DNA of 6,421 bases, taken from NCBI GenBank assembly GCA_026706225.1, contig JAPOZE010000198.1, positions 1 to 6,421 of the forward strand, in the 5' to 3' direction. Position numbers and translations under genes: made by a program. The DNA comes from Acidobacteriota bacterium (GTDB lineage: Bacteria; Acidobacteriota; Terriglobia; Versatilivoradales; Versatilivoraceae). Below, piece after piece: positions 1-4,981 of this stretch. Each line of letters opens with the position of its first letter. Position 1 is the stretch's first letter. The notes under the pieces were generated by a model. The model was given only the letters and a program-made list of their open reading frames with translations, had not been told where the DNA came from and did not search any database.

Positions 1-1
1 C

Positions 2-253
2 CATTGGGGTCACTGCTGGTCCCTGGTGCTGGGAGGCGGCGGCATCAAGGGAGGCACGGTGGTGGGAGCCAGCGATGAGCGGGGGGCCTATGTGGCGGAA
101 CGCCTGGTCACCATCGGGGACCTCTTCGCCACCGTCTACAAGGCCCTGGGCATCGACTACACCAAGACCTATCTCGGTCCCGGACGCCGGCCCATCTACA
201 TCGCCAACTCCATCGGCGACAAGCAGGGAGAACCCGTCCACGAGCTGGTTTGA
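2..253 (+). CDS. DUF1501 family protein, C-terminal end (partial)
   Basis: The reading frame is open from the left edge and ends at TGA 251-253, giving about 83 residues of a C-terminus. It begins HWGHCWSLVLGGGGIKGG, then VVGASDERGAYV, a conserved helix around TIGDLFATVYKALGID, and ends in PVHELV. I recognise this as the end of the DUF1501 family: the 'HWG..WS..L.GGGI.GG..GASD..GAYP' block followed by 'AT.Y.ALGID' and a terminal 'EL' motif. These proteins have an alkaline-phosphatase/sulfatase-like fold, are often Tat-exported, and commonly sit beside DUF1549/DUF1553 cytochrome-type partners in Planctomycetota, Verrucomicrobiota and Acidobacteriota. Their function is not established. The start and most of the protein lie outside the window, so the export signal and upstream partner cannot be seen. 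Family assignment is fairly sure; biochemical role is unknown. Confidence 0.82.
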   Translation, partial: HWGHCWSLVLGGGGIKGGTVVGASDERGAYVAERLVTIGDLFATVYKALGIDYTKTYLGPGRRPIYIANSIGDKQGEPVHELV

Positions 254-296
254 GGATTTGACCGGCGCCGACCGCGGAATCCGGAAGGACGCCAGG

Positions 297-339
297 AAAA
301 AAGAGGGGTCATCCACGAAATCTGTGGATGACCCTTTTT
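297..339 (+). terminator. Strong intrinsic terminator, probably bidirectional
   Basis: A perfect 11-bp stem is formed by GGGTCATCCAC (306-316) and GTGGATGACCC (324-334), with a 7-nt loop (317-323). It is followed by TTTTT (335-339), a canonical Rho-independent terminator for the DUF1501 gene ending at 253. AAAAAA (297-302) on the other side would read as a U-run in minus-strand transcripts, so it probably also ends the convergent gene whose stop codon is at 460. The rest of the 254-459 gap shows no gene or other clear signal. Confidence 0.88.
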
Positions 340-459
340 CTGTTTCGCCCACCCATGATCCGCCTGGCAGGGCGGGCGACCCGTCTTGCCCGCATATCCC
401 GGCGGGCCGCCATGGGCCCCGATAAGCTCCATCCTCAAGCCCGGCACATTCCTTGCCCA

Positions 460-1719
460 CTACGTCCCGAAGTAAGTTTCCCCTTCCATCAGGTACTTCC
501 GGGTTTCTTCTTCGTCCAGTTCCACCCCCAGCCCCGGTCCCTCGGGAATATCGATGAAGCCGTTGCTGATCTTGGGCCGGTATCCCTTGAGAATCCGGTC
601 CCAGCCGGGCATGGCGTGAAACTCCAGCGCCAGCAGGTTGGGCATGGCGGCGCAGGAGTGAACGGCGGCGGCGATGCCGATGGGGCTGGAGGCGTTGTGA
701 GGACAGGTCTGCAGGTGGTGGATGTCGGCCAGGTCCGCAATCTTCTTGGATTCGGCGATGCCGCCGCTGACCTGGATGTCGGGAGCCACCATGCGGGTGG
801 CCGACCGCCGGAAGAACTCCAGGAACTCGTGGCGCAGGTGGAGGCCCTCCCCCACCAGGGTCGGCGTATGGGAGGAGGCCGTCAGGGTCGCCCAGGCCTC
901 GACGTCGGTGGCCGGGATGGGATCCTCCACCCAGGTGAGGTCGAAGGGCTCCACGGCCTTGAGGTAGCGCATGGCATTGGACAGGGTTCCGCAGCGGGCT
1001 TCGACCGAGATCTCTACCTCATCGCCGACTTCCCGCCGAATGTCCTCGATCTGACGGACCAGTGTGCTCAGTCCCTTGCGCGTCAGGTGGCGGTCCATGA
1101 CGCCGCCCGGGACCCCAAGCACCTTGGGGGGCGTGGCGTCGAATTTCAGGCAGGTGATGCCCAACTCCCGATAGACATCGGCCATGCTCAGATAATTCTG
1201 CAGGTCTCCCACGCAGCAATAGAGACGCACCCGGTCCCAATGCCTTCCGCCCAGCAGCTTGTATACCGGGGCGCCTAGGGCTTTCCCGGCAATGTCCCAA
1301 AGGGCGGTTTCCACGCCGCTGGCGGCATGGGCGGCCACGCCGCTGTCGAAATGGGCGGCGCCGAAATTGCCGTAGGCCCGCCCCATCATCCGGCGAAACA
1401 GCCTCTCGACCTCCGTGGGATCCTCACCCAGGAGCATCCGGCGGTAACCCAGCACATGGGCTCGGGCGGCATCATTGGCCCAGGTGTCGCCGTAGCCGCT
1501 GATCCCCTGGTCGGTATCGATGCGGATCAACATCCAACGCCGCCGCCAGCCCCAGTCCACCTCCAGCATGGCGGTCTTCACGTCGGTGATGCGGATCTCG
1601 GGCTTCGGCCCGGGTTCCGCGGCATGAATGGAATCCCGATCGCGACCGGGGCCCACCAGCATGGCGCCGGCCGCACCGGTCAGCGACGACAGAAAGTGGC
1701 GGCGATCGAAGGCCAACAT
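460..1719 (-). CDS. Tat-signalled enolase-superfamily enzyme (mandelate racemase / sugar-acid dehydratase-like)
   Basis: A 419-residue protein. The start ATG (1717-1719) follows an ideal AGGAGGA (1725-1731) at 5 nt, so the start is firm. The N-terminus has a twin-arginine motif, DRRHFL (residues 5-10), then a small hydrophobic stretch (SLTGAAGAMLVG), suggesting Tat export. Residues ~40-160 are the capping domain and the rest a TIM-barrel. Likely metal ligands are E240, E265 (WVEDP) and E291 (VGEG). D314 and H341 (CPHN) lie 23 and 50 residues after E291, the same spacing as the Asp-His dyad of mandelate racemase. K192 (LKFD) is a second candidate base. The family abstracts a proton alpha to a carboxylate, using Mg2+, in racemases and acid-sugar dehydratases. 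Oddity: many dehydratases have His two residues after the first metal ligand, but here R242 (EARCG) is present. The substrate is not predictable. The gene is monocistronic as far as seen, and divergent from the BNR gene. Confidence 0.9.
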   Translation of the reverse strand: MLAFDRRHFLSSLTGAAGAMLVGPGRDRDSIHAAEPGPKPEIRITDVKTAMLEVDWGWRRRWMLIRIDTDQGISGYGDTWANDAARAHVLGYRRMLLGEDPTEVERLFRRMMGRAYGNFGAAHFDSGVAAHAASGVETALWDIAGKALGAPVYKLLGGRHWDRVRLYCCVGDLQNYLSMADVYRELGITCLKFDATPPKVLGVPGGVMDRHLTRKGLSTLVRQIEDIRREVGDEVEISVEARCGTLSNAMRYLKAVEPFDLTWVEDPIPATDVEAWATLTASSHTPTLVGEGLHLRHEFLEFFRRSATRMVAPDIQVSGGIAESKKIADLADIHHLQTCPHNASSPIGIAAAVHSCAAMPNLLALEFHAMPGWDRILKGYRPKISNGFIDIPEGPGLGVELDEEETRKYLMEGETYFGT

Positions 1720-1779
1720 GACAGTCCTCCTATGGTTGGTTCAAAGACGACGGGTCTTCTCCGGGGTTTCCCCTCCGGG

Positions 1780-1808
1780 TTGGCTTCCCCCCGAGGATGC
1801 GGCATAAT
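1780..1808 (+). promoter_or_regulatory. Candidate sigma70-type promoter for the BNR lipoprotein gene
   Basis: In the 186-bp divergent gap (1720-1905), TTGGCT (1780-1785) and CATAAT (1803-1808) are spaced by 17 bp, which is optimal. Transcription would start near 1815 with a leader of about 90 nt. The leader holds a 10-bp perfect palindrome, CAGGTACCTG (1871-1880), and the Shine-Dalgarno AGGAGG (1896-1901). No convincing promoter for the opposite gene was found. That side has only two small hairpins, with stems 1744-1748/1754-1758 and 1763-1766/1770-1773. This is a by-eye match only. Confidence 0.35.
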
Positions 1809-1905
1809 TCGGCGGTCCAGCTTCCAGCCTGAGCGGGTGCGTTTCACAACGGTGGCCTCTCTCGGGTAACCAGGTACCTGCAAGAATCGATCATCAGGAG
1901 GAATC

Positions 1906-3183
1906 ATGCAAGCGAGAAAAGGAGTTCCCGGTGTGGCACTGGTCCTGATTCTGGCCTGCGGCGGTTGCTCGGGACCGGAGCCTCCGCCCCGGAGCCAGCC
2001 GGTGGTGGAAGTGGGAGCCGGCCGGATCGTTCCCAGGGCTGCCGCCGGGGGGCGCTGGAGCGTGGGACCGCTGATGTCTCTTCAGGACGGAACACTGGTT
2101 CTGGGGGACACCGGGTTCTCCCATCGGACAAGCGATGGTGGCGTCACCTGGATCCAGGCGGCCGAACTTCCCAGCCGCCAACTGCTGCAGCTTCGGGATG
2201 GATCCTTTTGCGTGCTGGATCCCCTGACCCGGCATGCCGAGGAACGCGGTCACTTCGTGGGTCGCGGGCTGGAGCTGGCCGATCTGGATGACCCCTCTTC
2301 CTGGGCCGAGGATCGGTGGACGGAGCTGCCGGTGAGGGTGGAGCGCTGGACCGACCTGCACGGCGACGACGGGCGTCCCGTCACCACATTCAGGTTTGGC
2401 GGACCGATGCTGGAACTGGAGGACGGCACTTTGCTGACGGCCAAGGGCGGCAATTTCGTGGGCGACACCGCGCCGATGCCCGGGTTCATTCCGACCAGGG
2501 GAGAGAAGTGGTTCAAGTATCGTACCTTCCTGATGGCGTCCGACGACCGCGGCCGGAGCTGGCACTATCGCTCCACGGTCGCCTACGACGGCGTCAGCGG
2601 GCAGGAGAGCTTTTGCGAGCCGGCCCTGGTGGATCTGGGCGGGGGCGAGCTTCTCAGCGTCATGAGGACCGGACGCTACGCGCCCATGTACCAGGCGCGC
2701 TCCATGGATGGAGGAAAAACCTGGGGGCCTCCGGAGCCCTTGAAGACGCTGGGGCTCTCGCCCATGATGGTGGTGCTGCCCAATGGCGCCCTGGTGTGCA
2801 GCTTCGGATGGCGGCCCTTCAAGGCCATTCCCTCCCAAGTGGACGGCGGCGCCTATGTCGGGGCCCTCAGGGACTACCGGCAGCGTTACCGGTCGCTGGT
2901 GGGCATCGAGGACCCCTCGGCGGCCGCCGGGGACTACCTCATGGCCAGTTTCGACAAGGGACACACCTGGAGCAGGCCCGTCAAGGTCGCCGATCCGCTC
3001 ACGGTGGGCTATACGCTGCTGGCCCCGACCGGTCCCGACACCTGCCTGCTATTGACCCGGCGGATCGTGATCGACGGCCTGTCCAGAGAAGAGGTCCTTC
3101 AGAAATGGGAGAGCGAGTGGCACGACTGGAACCACAAGTCCGGCGCCGTCATTGAAGCCCGTGAGATCCGGGTGACCCGGTGA
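1906..3183 (+). CDS. Secreted lipoprotein with BNR/Asp-box beta-propeller (sialidase-like)
   Basis: A 425-residue protein. ATG 1906 follows AGGAGG (1896-1901) by 4 nt. The N-terminus is a short basic stretch, a hydrophobic core (VALVLILA), then C18 and C21. Either could be the lipidated cysteine: C18 in ILAC, or C21 in CGGC, which is a weaker lipobox. A Pro/Ser linker follows. Four Asp-boxes of the S/T-x-D-x-G-x-T/S-W type lie at residues 75-82, 212-219, 266-273 and 348-355, so the fold is a sialidase-type beta-propeller. CEPALVD (237-243) and R254/R257 resemble the catalytic Glu and Arg region of BNR-2 sialidases. The usual N-terminal Arg-Ile-Pro motif is not visible; R50 in GGRWSVGP is the nearest equivalent. 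The protein could be a sialidase, another exo-glycosidase, or a non-catalytic glycan-binding propeller. It is expected to be anchored at the cell surface or in the periplasm. The gene is divergent from the enolase-superfamily gene and convergent with the SDR gene. Confidence 0.85.
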   Translation: MQARKGVPGVALVLILACGGCSGPEPPPRSQPVVEVGAGRIVPRAAAGGRWSVGPLMSLQDGTLVLGDTGFSHRTSDGGVTWIQAAELPSRQLLQLRDGSFCVLDPLTRHAEERGHFVGRGLELADLDDPSSWAEDRWTELPVRVERWTDLHGDDGRPVTTFRFGGPMLELEDGTLLTAKGGNFVGDTAPMPGFIPTRGEKWFKYRTFLMASDDRGRSWHYRSTVAYDGVSGQESFCEPALVDLGGGELLSVMRTGRYAPMYQARSMDGGKTWGPPEPLKTLGLSPMMVVLPNGALVCSFGWRPFKAIPSQVDGGAYVGALRDYRQRYRSLVGIEDPSAAAGDYLMASFDKGHTWSRPVKVADPLTVGYTLLAPTGPDTCLLLTRRIVIDGLSREEVLQKWESEWHDWNHKSGAVIEAREIRVTR

Positions 3184-3198
3184 CGTTTTTCCCGTCAC
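3180..3198. repeat. Inverted repeat across both stop codons of a convergent gene pair
   Basis: GTGACG (3180-3185) and CGTCAC (3193-3198) form a perfect 6-bp stem around the 7-nt loop TTTTTCC. The two arms contain the TGA of the plus-strand BNR gene (3181-3183) and the TGA of the minus-strand SDR gene (3195-3197). A second inverted repeat, CCGGGT-G-ACCCGG (3168-3180), abuts it. It may help end transcription in both directions, but the T-run is in the loop rather than after the stem, so it is not a standard intrinsic terminator. Confidence 0.35.
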
Positions 3199-3965
3199 AC
3201 CTGCATCGAGAAACCGCCATCGACCGGAATGGCCGCGCCGGTCACGAAATCGGAGGCGGCAGAGGCCAGAAAGACGGCCGTTCCCGCACAGTCCTTCAGG
3301 GTGCCCCAGCGGCCGGCCGGAGTCCTCTTCAAGACGTGCTCATGCAGGGTGGGAACATCCCGGCGGCCCTGCCGGGTGAGGTCGGTGTCGATAAATCCGG
3401 GAAGGATGGCGTTGACCTGAATGCCGTCCGCCGCCCAGGCCGAGGCCAGCGACTTGGTGAGCTGCACCACGCCTCCCTTGCTGGCGCCATAGGCCGGGCT
3501 GAAGGAGGCTCCGAAGATCGACAGCATCGAGCCGATGTTGATGATCTTGCCCCTGCCGGCGCTCTTCATGGCCGGGTAAGCTGCCTGGGAGCAAAGGAAG
3601 ATTCCTGTCAGGTTGACCTGGAGCACCTTGGACCACTCGGGCAGCGTCAGCTTCTCGGGAGTCTTGCGGATGTTGATGCCGGCGTTGTTGACCAGAATGT
3701 CCAGGCAACCGAAATGTTCCACGGTGGACTGCATCAGGGCGTCGACTGAAGACTCGTCGCCGACGTCCAGGTTTACCGCCAGCGCCTCTCCCCCCTCTTC
3801 CTGAATCTGCTGGACCACCTGCCGGGACTTGTCCCGGTTTCTGGCCGCCACAACCACTCTCGCCCCCGCTTCGGCCAGGCCCCGGACGATCCCCAGTCCG
3901 ATGCCGCGGTTGCCTCCGGTGACCACGGCGACTTTTCCACTCAGGTCAAACGGCGTCATTGTCAT
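3195..3965 (-). CDS. Classical SDR-family NAD(P)-dependent oxidoreductase
   Basis: A 256-residue protein, normal for a classical short-chain dehydrogenase. The Rossmann nucleotide loop is TGGNRGIG (16-23). D67 is in LDV, the NNAG motif is at 93-96, and the catalytic tetrad is N118, S146, Y159 and K163 (YGASK). The PG(189-190)..DT motif and C-terminal VDGGFS are also present. R42 after the second strand (AARNRDK) hints at NADP(H), but cofactor choice is not certain. The overall pattern is closest, from memory, to gluconate 5-dehydrogenase / 2-deoxy-gluconate 3-dehydrogenase-type SDRs (IdnO/KduD), which interconvert keto and hydroxy sugar acids in the cytoplasm. That would fit the nearby enolase-superfamily enzyme, but SDR substrate assignment from sequence is unreliable. 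The ATG at 3963-3965 has only a weak GAGAGA upstream, and M3 (ATG 3957-3959) is an alternative start. The gene ends 11 bp from the convergent BNR gene. Confidence 0.9.
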   Translation of the reverse strand: MTMTPFDLSGKVAVVTGGNRGIGLGIVRGLAEAGARVVVAARNRDKSRQVVQQIQEEGGEALAVNLDVGDESSVDALMQSTVEHFGCLDILVNNAGINIRKTPEKLTLPEWSKVLQVNLTGIFLCSQAAYPAMKSAGRGKIINIGSMLSIFGASFSPAYGASKGGVVQLTKSLASAWAADGIQVNAILPGFIDTDLTRQGRRDVPTLHEHVLKRTPAGRWGTLKDCAGTAVFLASAASDFVTGAAIPVDGGFSMQV

Positions 3966-4099
3966 GGTTCAGGGATCTCTCGTTGGGAAAGGGTGCCGAA
4001 ATCGAAAGGGGCCTGTACCCGGCGATGTGACCGGAAACGCGGGCCAGGGCCGCCAGCCCTTCAGAGGCCGGGCGTGGGCGCCGATCGCGTGCGGGCAGG

Positions 4100-4129
4100 G
4101 TGGTACCACAGTGCAAGAAGGGTTGTCAA
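4100..4129 (-). promoter_or_regulatory. Candidate promoter for the SDR gene
   Basis: On the minus strand a perfect TTGACA (-35, positions 4129-4124) is followed after 18 nt by TACCAC (4105-4100), preceded by TGG, giving a weak extended -10. The -35 box lies in an inverted repeat, GTCAAA/TTTGAC (4125-4130 and 4138-4143), and the -10 overlaps the palindrome TGGTACCA (4101-4108). The leader would be about 125 nt. The -35 match is good and the -10 match is poor. Confidence 0.3.
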
Positions 4130-4158
4130 AGGCAAATTTTGACGGGCGTGAAGCCCCT

Positions 4159-4186
4159 GCGACAGGGCCGGCGACCGTGATATAGT
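4159..4186 (+). promoter_or_regulatory. Candidate extended -10 promoter for apt
   Basis: TATAGT (4181-4186) is directly preceded by TGA (4178-4180), making an extended -10. GCGACA (4159-4164) is a partial -35 with 16-bp spacing. Transcription would begin near 4193 and reach the apt ATG after about 43 nt. Part of the 270-bp gap 3966-4235, which otherwise holds only the opposite-strand promoter candidate and short inverted repeats (GTCAAA/TTTGAC, and GGGC/GCCC at 4144-4156). Confidence 0.4.
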
Positions 4187-4235
4187 CTGCTGCCCAGTTC
4201 ACTTTCCGCTCCCGCGGGTTCAGGAGGCCACCCCC

Positions 4236-4757
4236 ATGGATGACTTCAAATCGCTGATCCGTCACGTTCCCGATTTCCCCAAGAAAGGCATTCTCTTTTA
4301 CGACATCACCACCCTGCTCAAGCAGAATGGGGCCTTGAACGATGTGACGGAGCAGTTGGTGAATCTCTACCACGGCCAGGCCATCGACCTGGTGGTGGGA
4401 ATCGAGTCCCGGGGCTTCATATTTGCGCCTATCGTGGCCTGTCGGTTGGGGGCCGGGTTCGTGCCGGTCCGAAAACCTGGGAAGCTCCCTGCCGAAGCCA
4501 TTACCGAAACCTACGACCTGGAATACGGCCAGGACAGCCTGGAGGTCCACCGGGATGCCATCCGGGAGGGGCAGCGGGTTCTGCTGGTGGATGACCTGCT
4601 GGCGACCGGGGGCACCGCGGCCGCCACGGTGCGGCTGGTTCGGCGGTTGGGAGGCCAGGTGGTGGGCGCGGCTTTCCTGGTGGAGCTGGAGTTCCTCAAC
4701 GGCCGCGGCCTCCTGCCCGACGTCGAGGTCCGTTCCCTGCTGCAGTACCAGGAGTAG
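4236..4757 (+). CDS. apt: Adenine phosphoribosyltransferase
   Basis: A 173-residue protein, full length for bacterial Apt. It catalyses adenine + PRPP to AMP + pyrophosphate in cytoplasmic purine salvage. Family hallmarks are all visible: N-terminal [18 protein letters not shown] (8-25), [11 protein letters not shown] (53-63), the catalytic flexible-loop region RKPGKLP..T..Y.LEYG (79-98), and the PRPP-binding motif [14 protein letters not shown] (115-128) with the two acidic residues D119-D120. The C-terminus [12 protein letters not shown] is also typical. ATG 4236 follows AGGAGG (4222-4227) by 8 nt, so the start is secure. The gene stands alone behind its own putative promoter, divergent from the SDR gene. 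It is a housekeeping function unrelated to its neighbours, and nothing in it looks broken. Confidence 0.96.
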   Translation: MDDFKSLIRHVPDFPKKGILFYDITTLLKQNGALNDVTEQLVNLYHGQAIDLVVGIESRGFIFAPIVACRLGAGFVPVRKPGKLPAEAITETYDLEYGQDSLEVHRDAIREGQRVLLVDDLLATGGTAAATVRLVRRLGGQVVGAAFLVELEFLNGRGLLPDVEVRSLLQYQE

Positions 4758-4771
4758 CAGCACTCGCCTTC

Positions 4772-4799
4772 CCAACCTTATGGTGGATAACTCTTTTTT
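4772..4799 (+). terminator. Weak candidate terminator after apt
   Basis: CCAACC (4772-4777) pairs with GGTGG (4782-4786) with one bulged A and a TTAT loop. TTTTTT (4794-4799) follows after 7 nt. The stem is short and the T-run distant, so termination efficiency is doubtful. It is the only candidate found downstream of the apt stop at 4757. Confidence 0.28.
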
Positions 4800-4803
4800 G
4801 TTT

Positions 4804-4837
4804 CAGAACTCCGTTCTGCAAAACACGGACTTATATT
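4804..4837 (+). promoter_or_regulatory. Overlapping inverted repeats next to a -10-like box
   Basis: CAGAAC (4804-4809) and GTTCTG (4813-4818) form a perfect 6-bp inverted repeat with a 3-nt centre. TCCGT (4810-4814) and ACGGA (4824-4828) form a second, overlapping one. TATATT (4832-4837) follows at once, in an A/T-rich patch unlike the surrounding sequence. Compact overlapping repeats beside a -10 element are typical of a transcription-factor operator; the shape is reminiscent of IclR-type sites, which is only an impression. No regulator gene is visible in the window. Confidence 0.33.
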
Positions 4838-4843
4838 TAGGAG

Positions 4844-4960
4844 ATGGTCTCCGCTTGGTGTTTGTCGGTGGAAAAGGAATGGTGCGTCAAGCGCGCCGTT
4901 CGAGCCGACCCGGACGCGGCGGCAAAGCAATTCATCGATCACATTGAAGCGGGAGGATAA
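4844..4960 (+). CDS. Possible small ORF, 38 codons, perhaps leaderless or a gene remnant
   Basis: ATG 4844 to TAA 4958-4960 encodes 38 residues, starting MVSAWCLSVEKEWCVKRAV and ending FIDHIEAGG. The second half (RADPDAAAKQFIDHIEAGG) looks like ordinary soluble-protein sequence. About two thirds of its third codon positions are G or C, as expected for genes here. AGGAG touches the ATG with no spacer, so normal Shine-Dalgarno initiation is unlikely. However, the TATATT box at 4832-4837 would place the transcript start at the ATG itself, a leaderless arrangement. It has no family I recognise. It could be a true small protein, the broken start of a lost gene, or chance. It converges on the helicase gene, whose stop is 22 bp away. 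Confidence 0.22.
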   Translation: MVSAWCLSVEKEWCVKRAVRADPDAAAKQFIDHIEAGG

Positions 4961-4981
4961 GCAGCCCTTCAAATTGATTTG

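Noticed and set aside
328..1278. Long plus-strand open frame opposite the enolase-superfamily gene
   Set aside because: It is antisense to a gene with clear catalytic motifs and a strong ribosome binding site. Its translation is low-complexity (Gly, His, Gln, Val rich) with no recognisable family, typical of a shadow frame in G+C-rich DNA.
1871..1880. 10-bp palindrome CAGGTACCTG as an operator
   Set aside because: It is a single short palindrome containing a common 6-bp core, with no second copy in the gap. I mention it under the promoter but do not call it as a site.
1894..2964. 356-residue minus-strand open frame opposite the BNR gene
   Set aside because: The plus strand has a signal peptide and four Asp-boxes. 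The minus frame is rich in Pro, His, Gly and Gln without motifs.
3969..4775. 268-residue minus-strand open frame covering apt
   Set aside because: It is antisense to a textbook Apt, and it would also cover the divergent promoter region.
4780..4947. 55-codon plus-strand ORF beginning MVDNSFLFQNSV
   Set aside because: No Shine-Dalgarno precedes ATG 4780. The frame runs through the inverted repeats and A/T-rich patch, and it ends in an Arg/Gly/Ser-rich stretch like a shadow frame.
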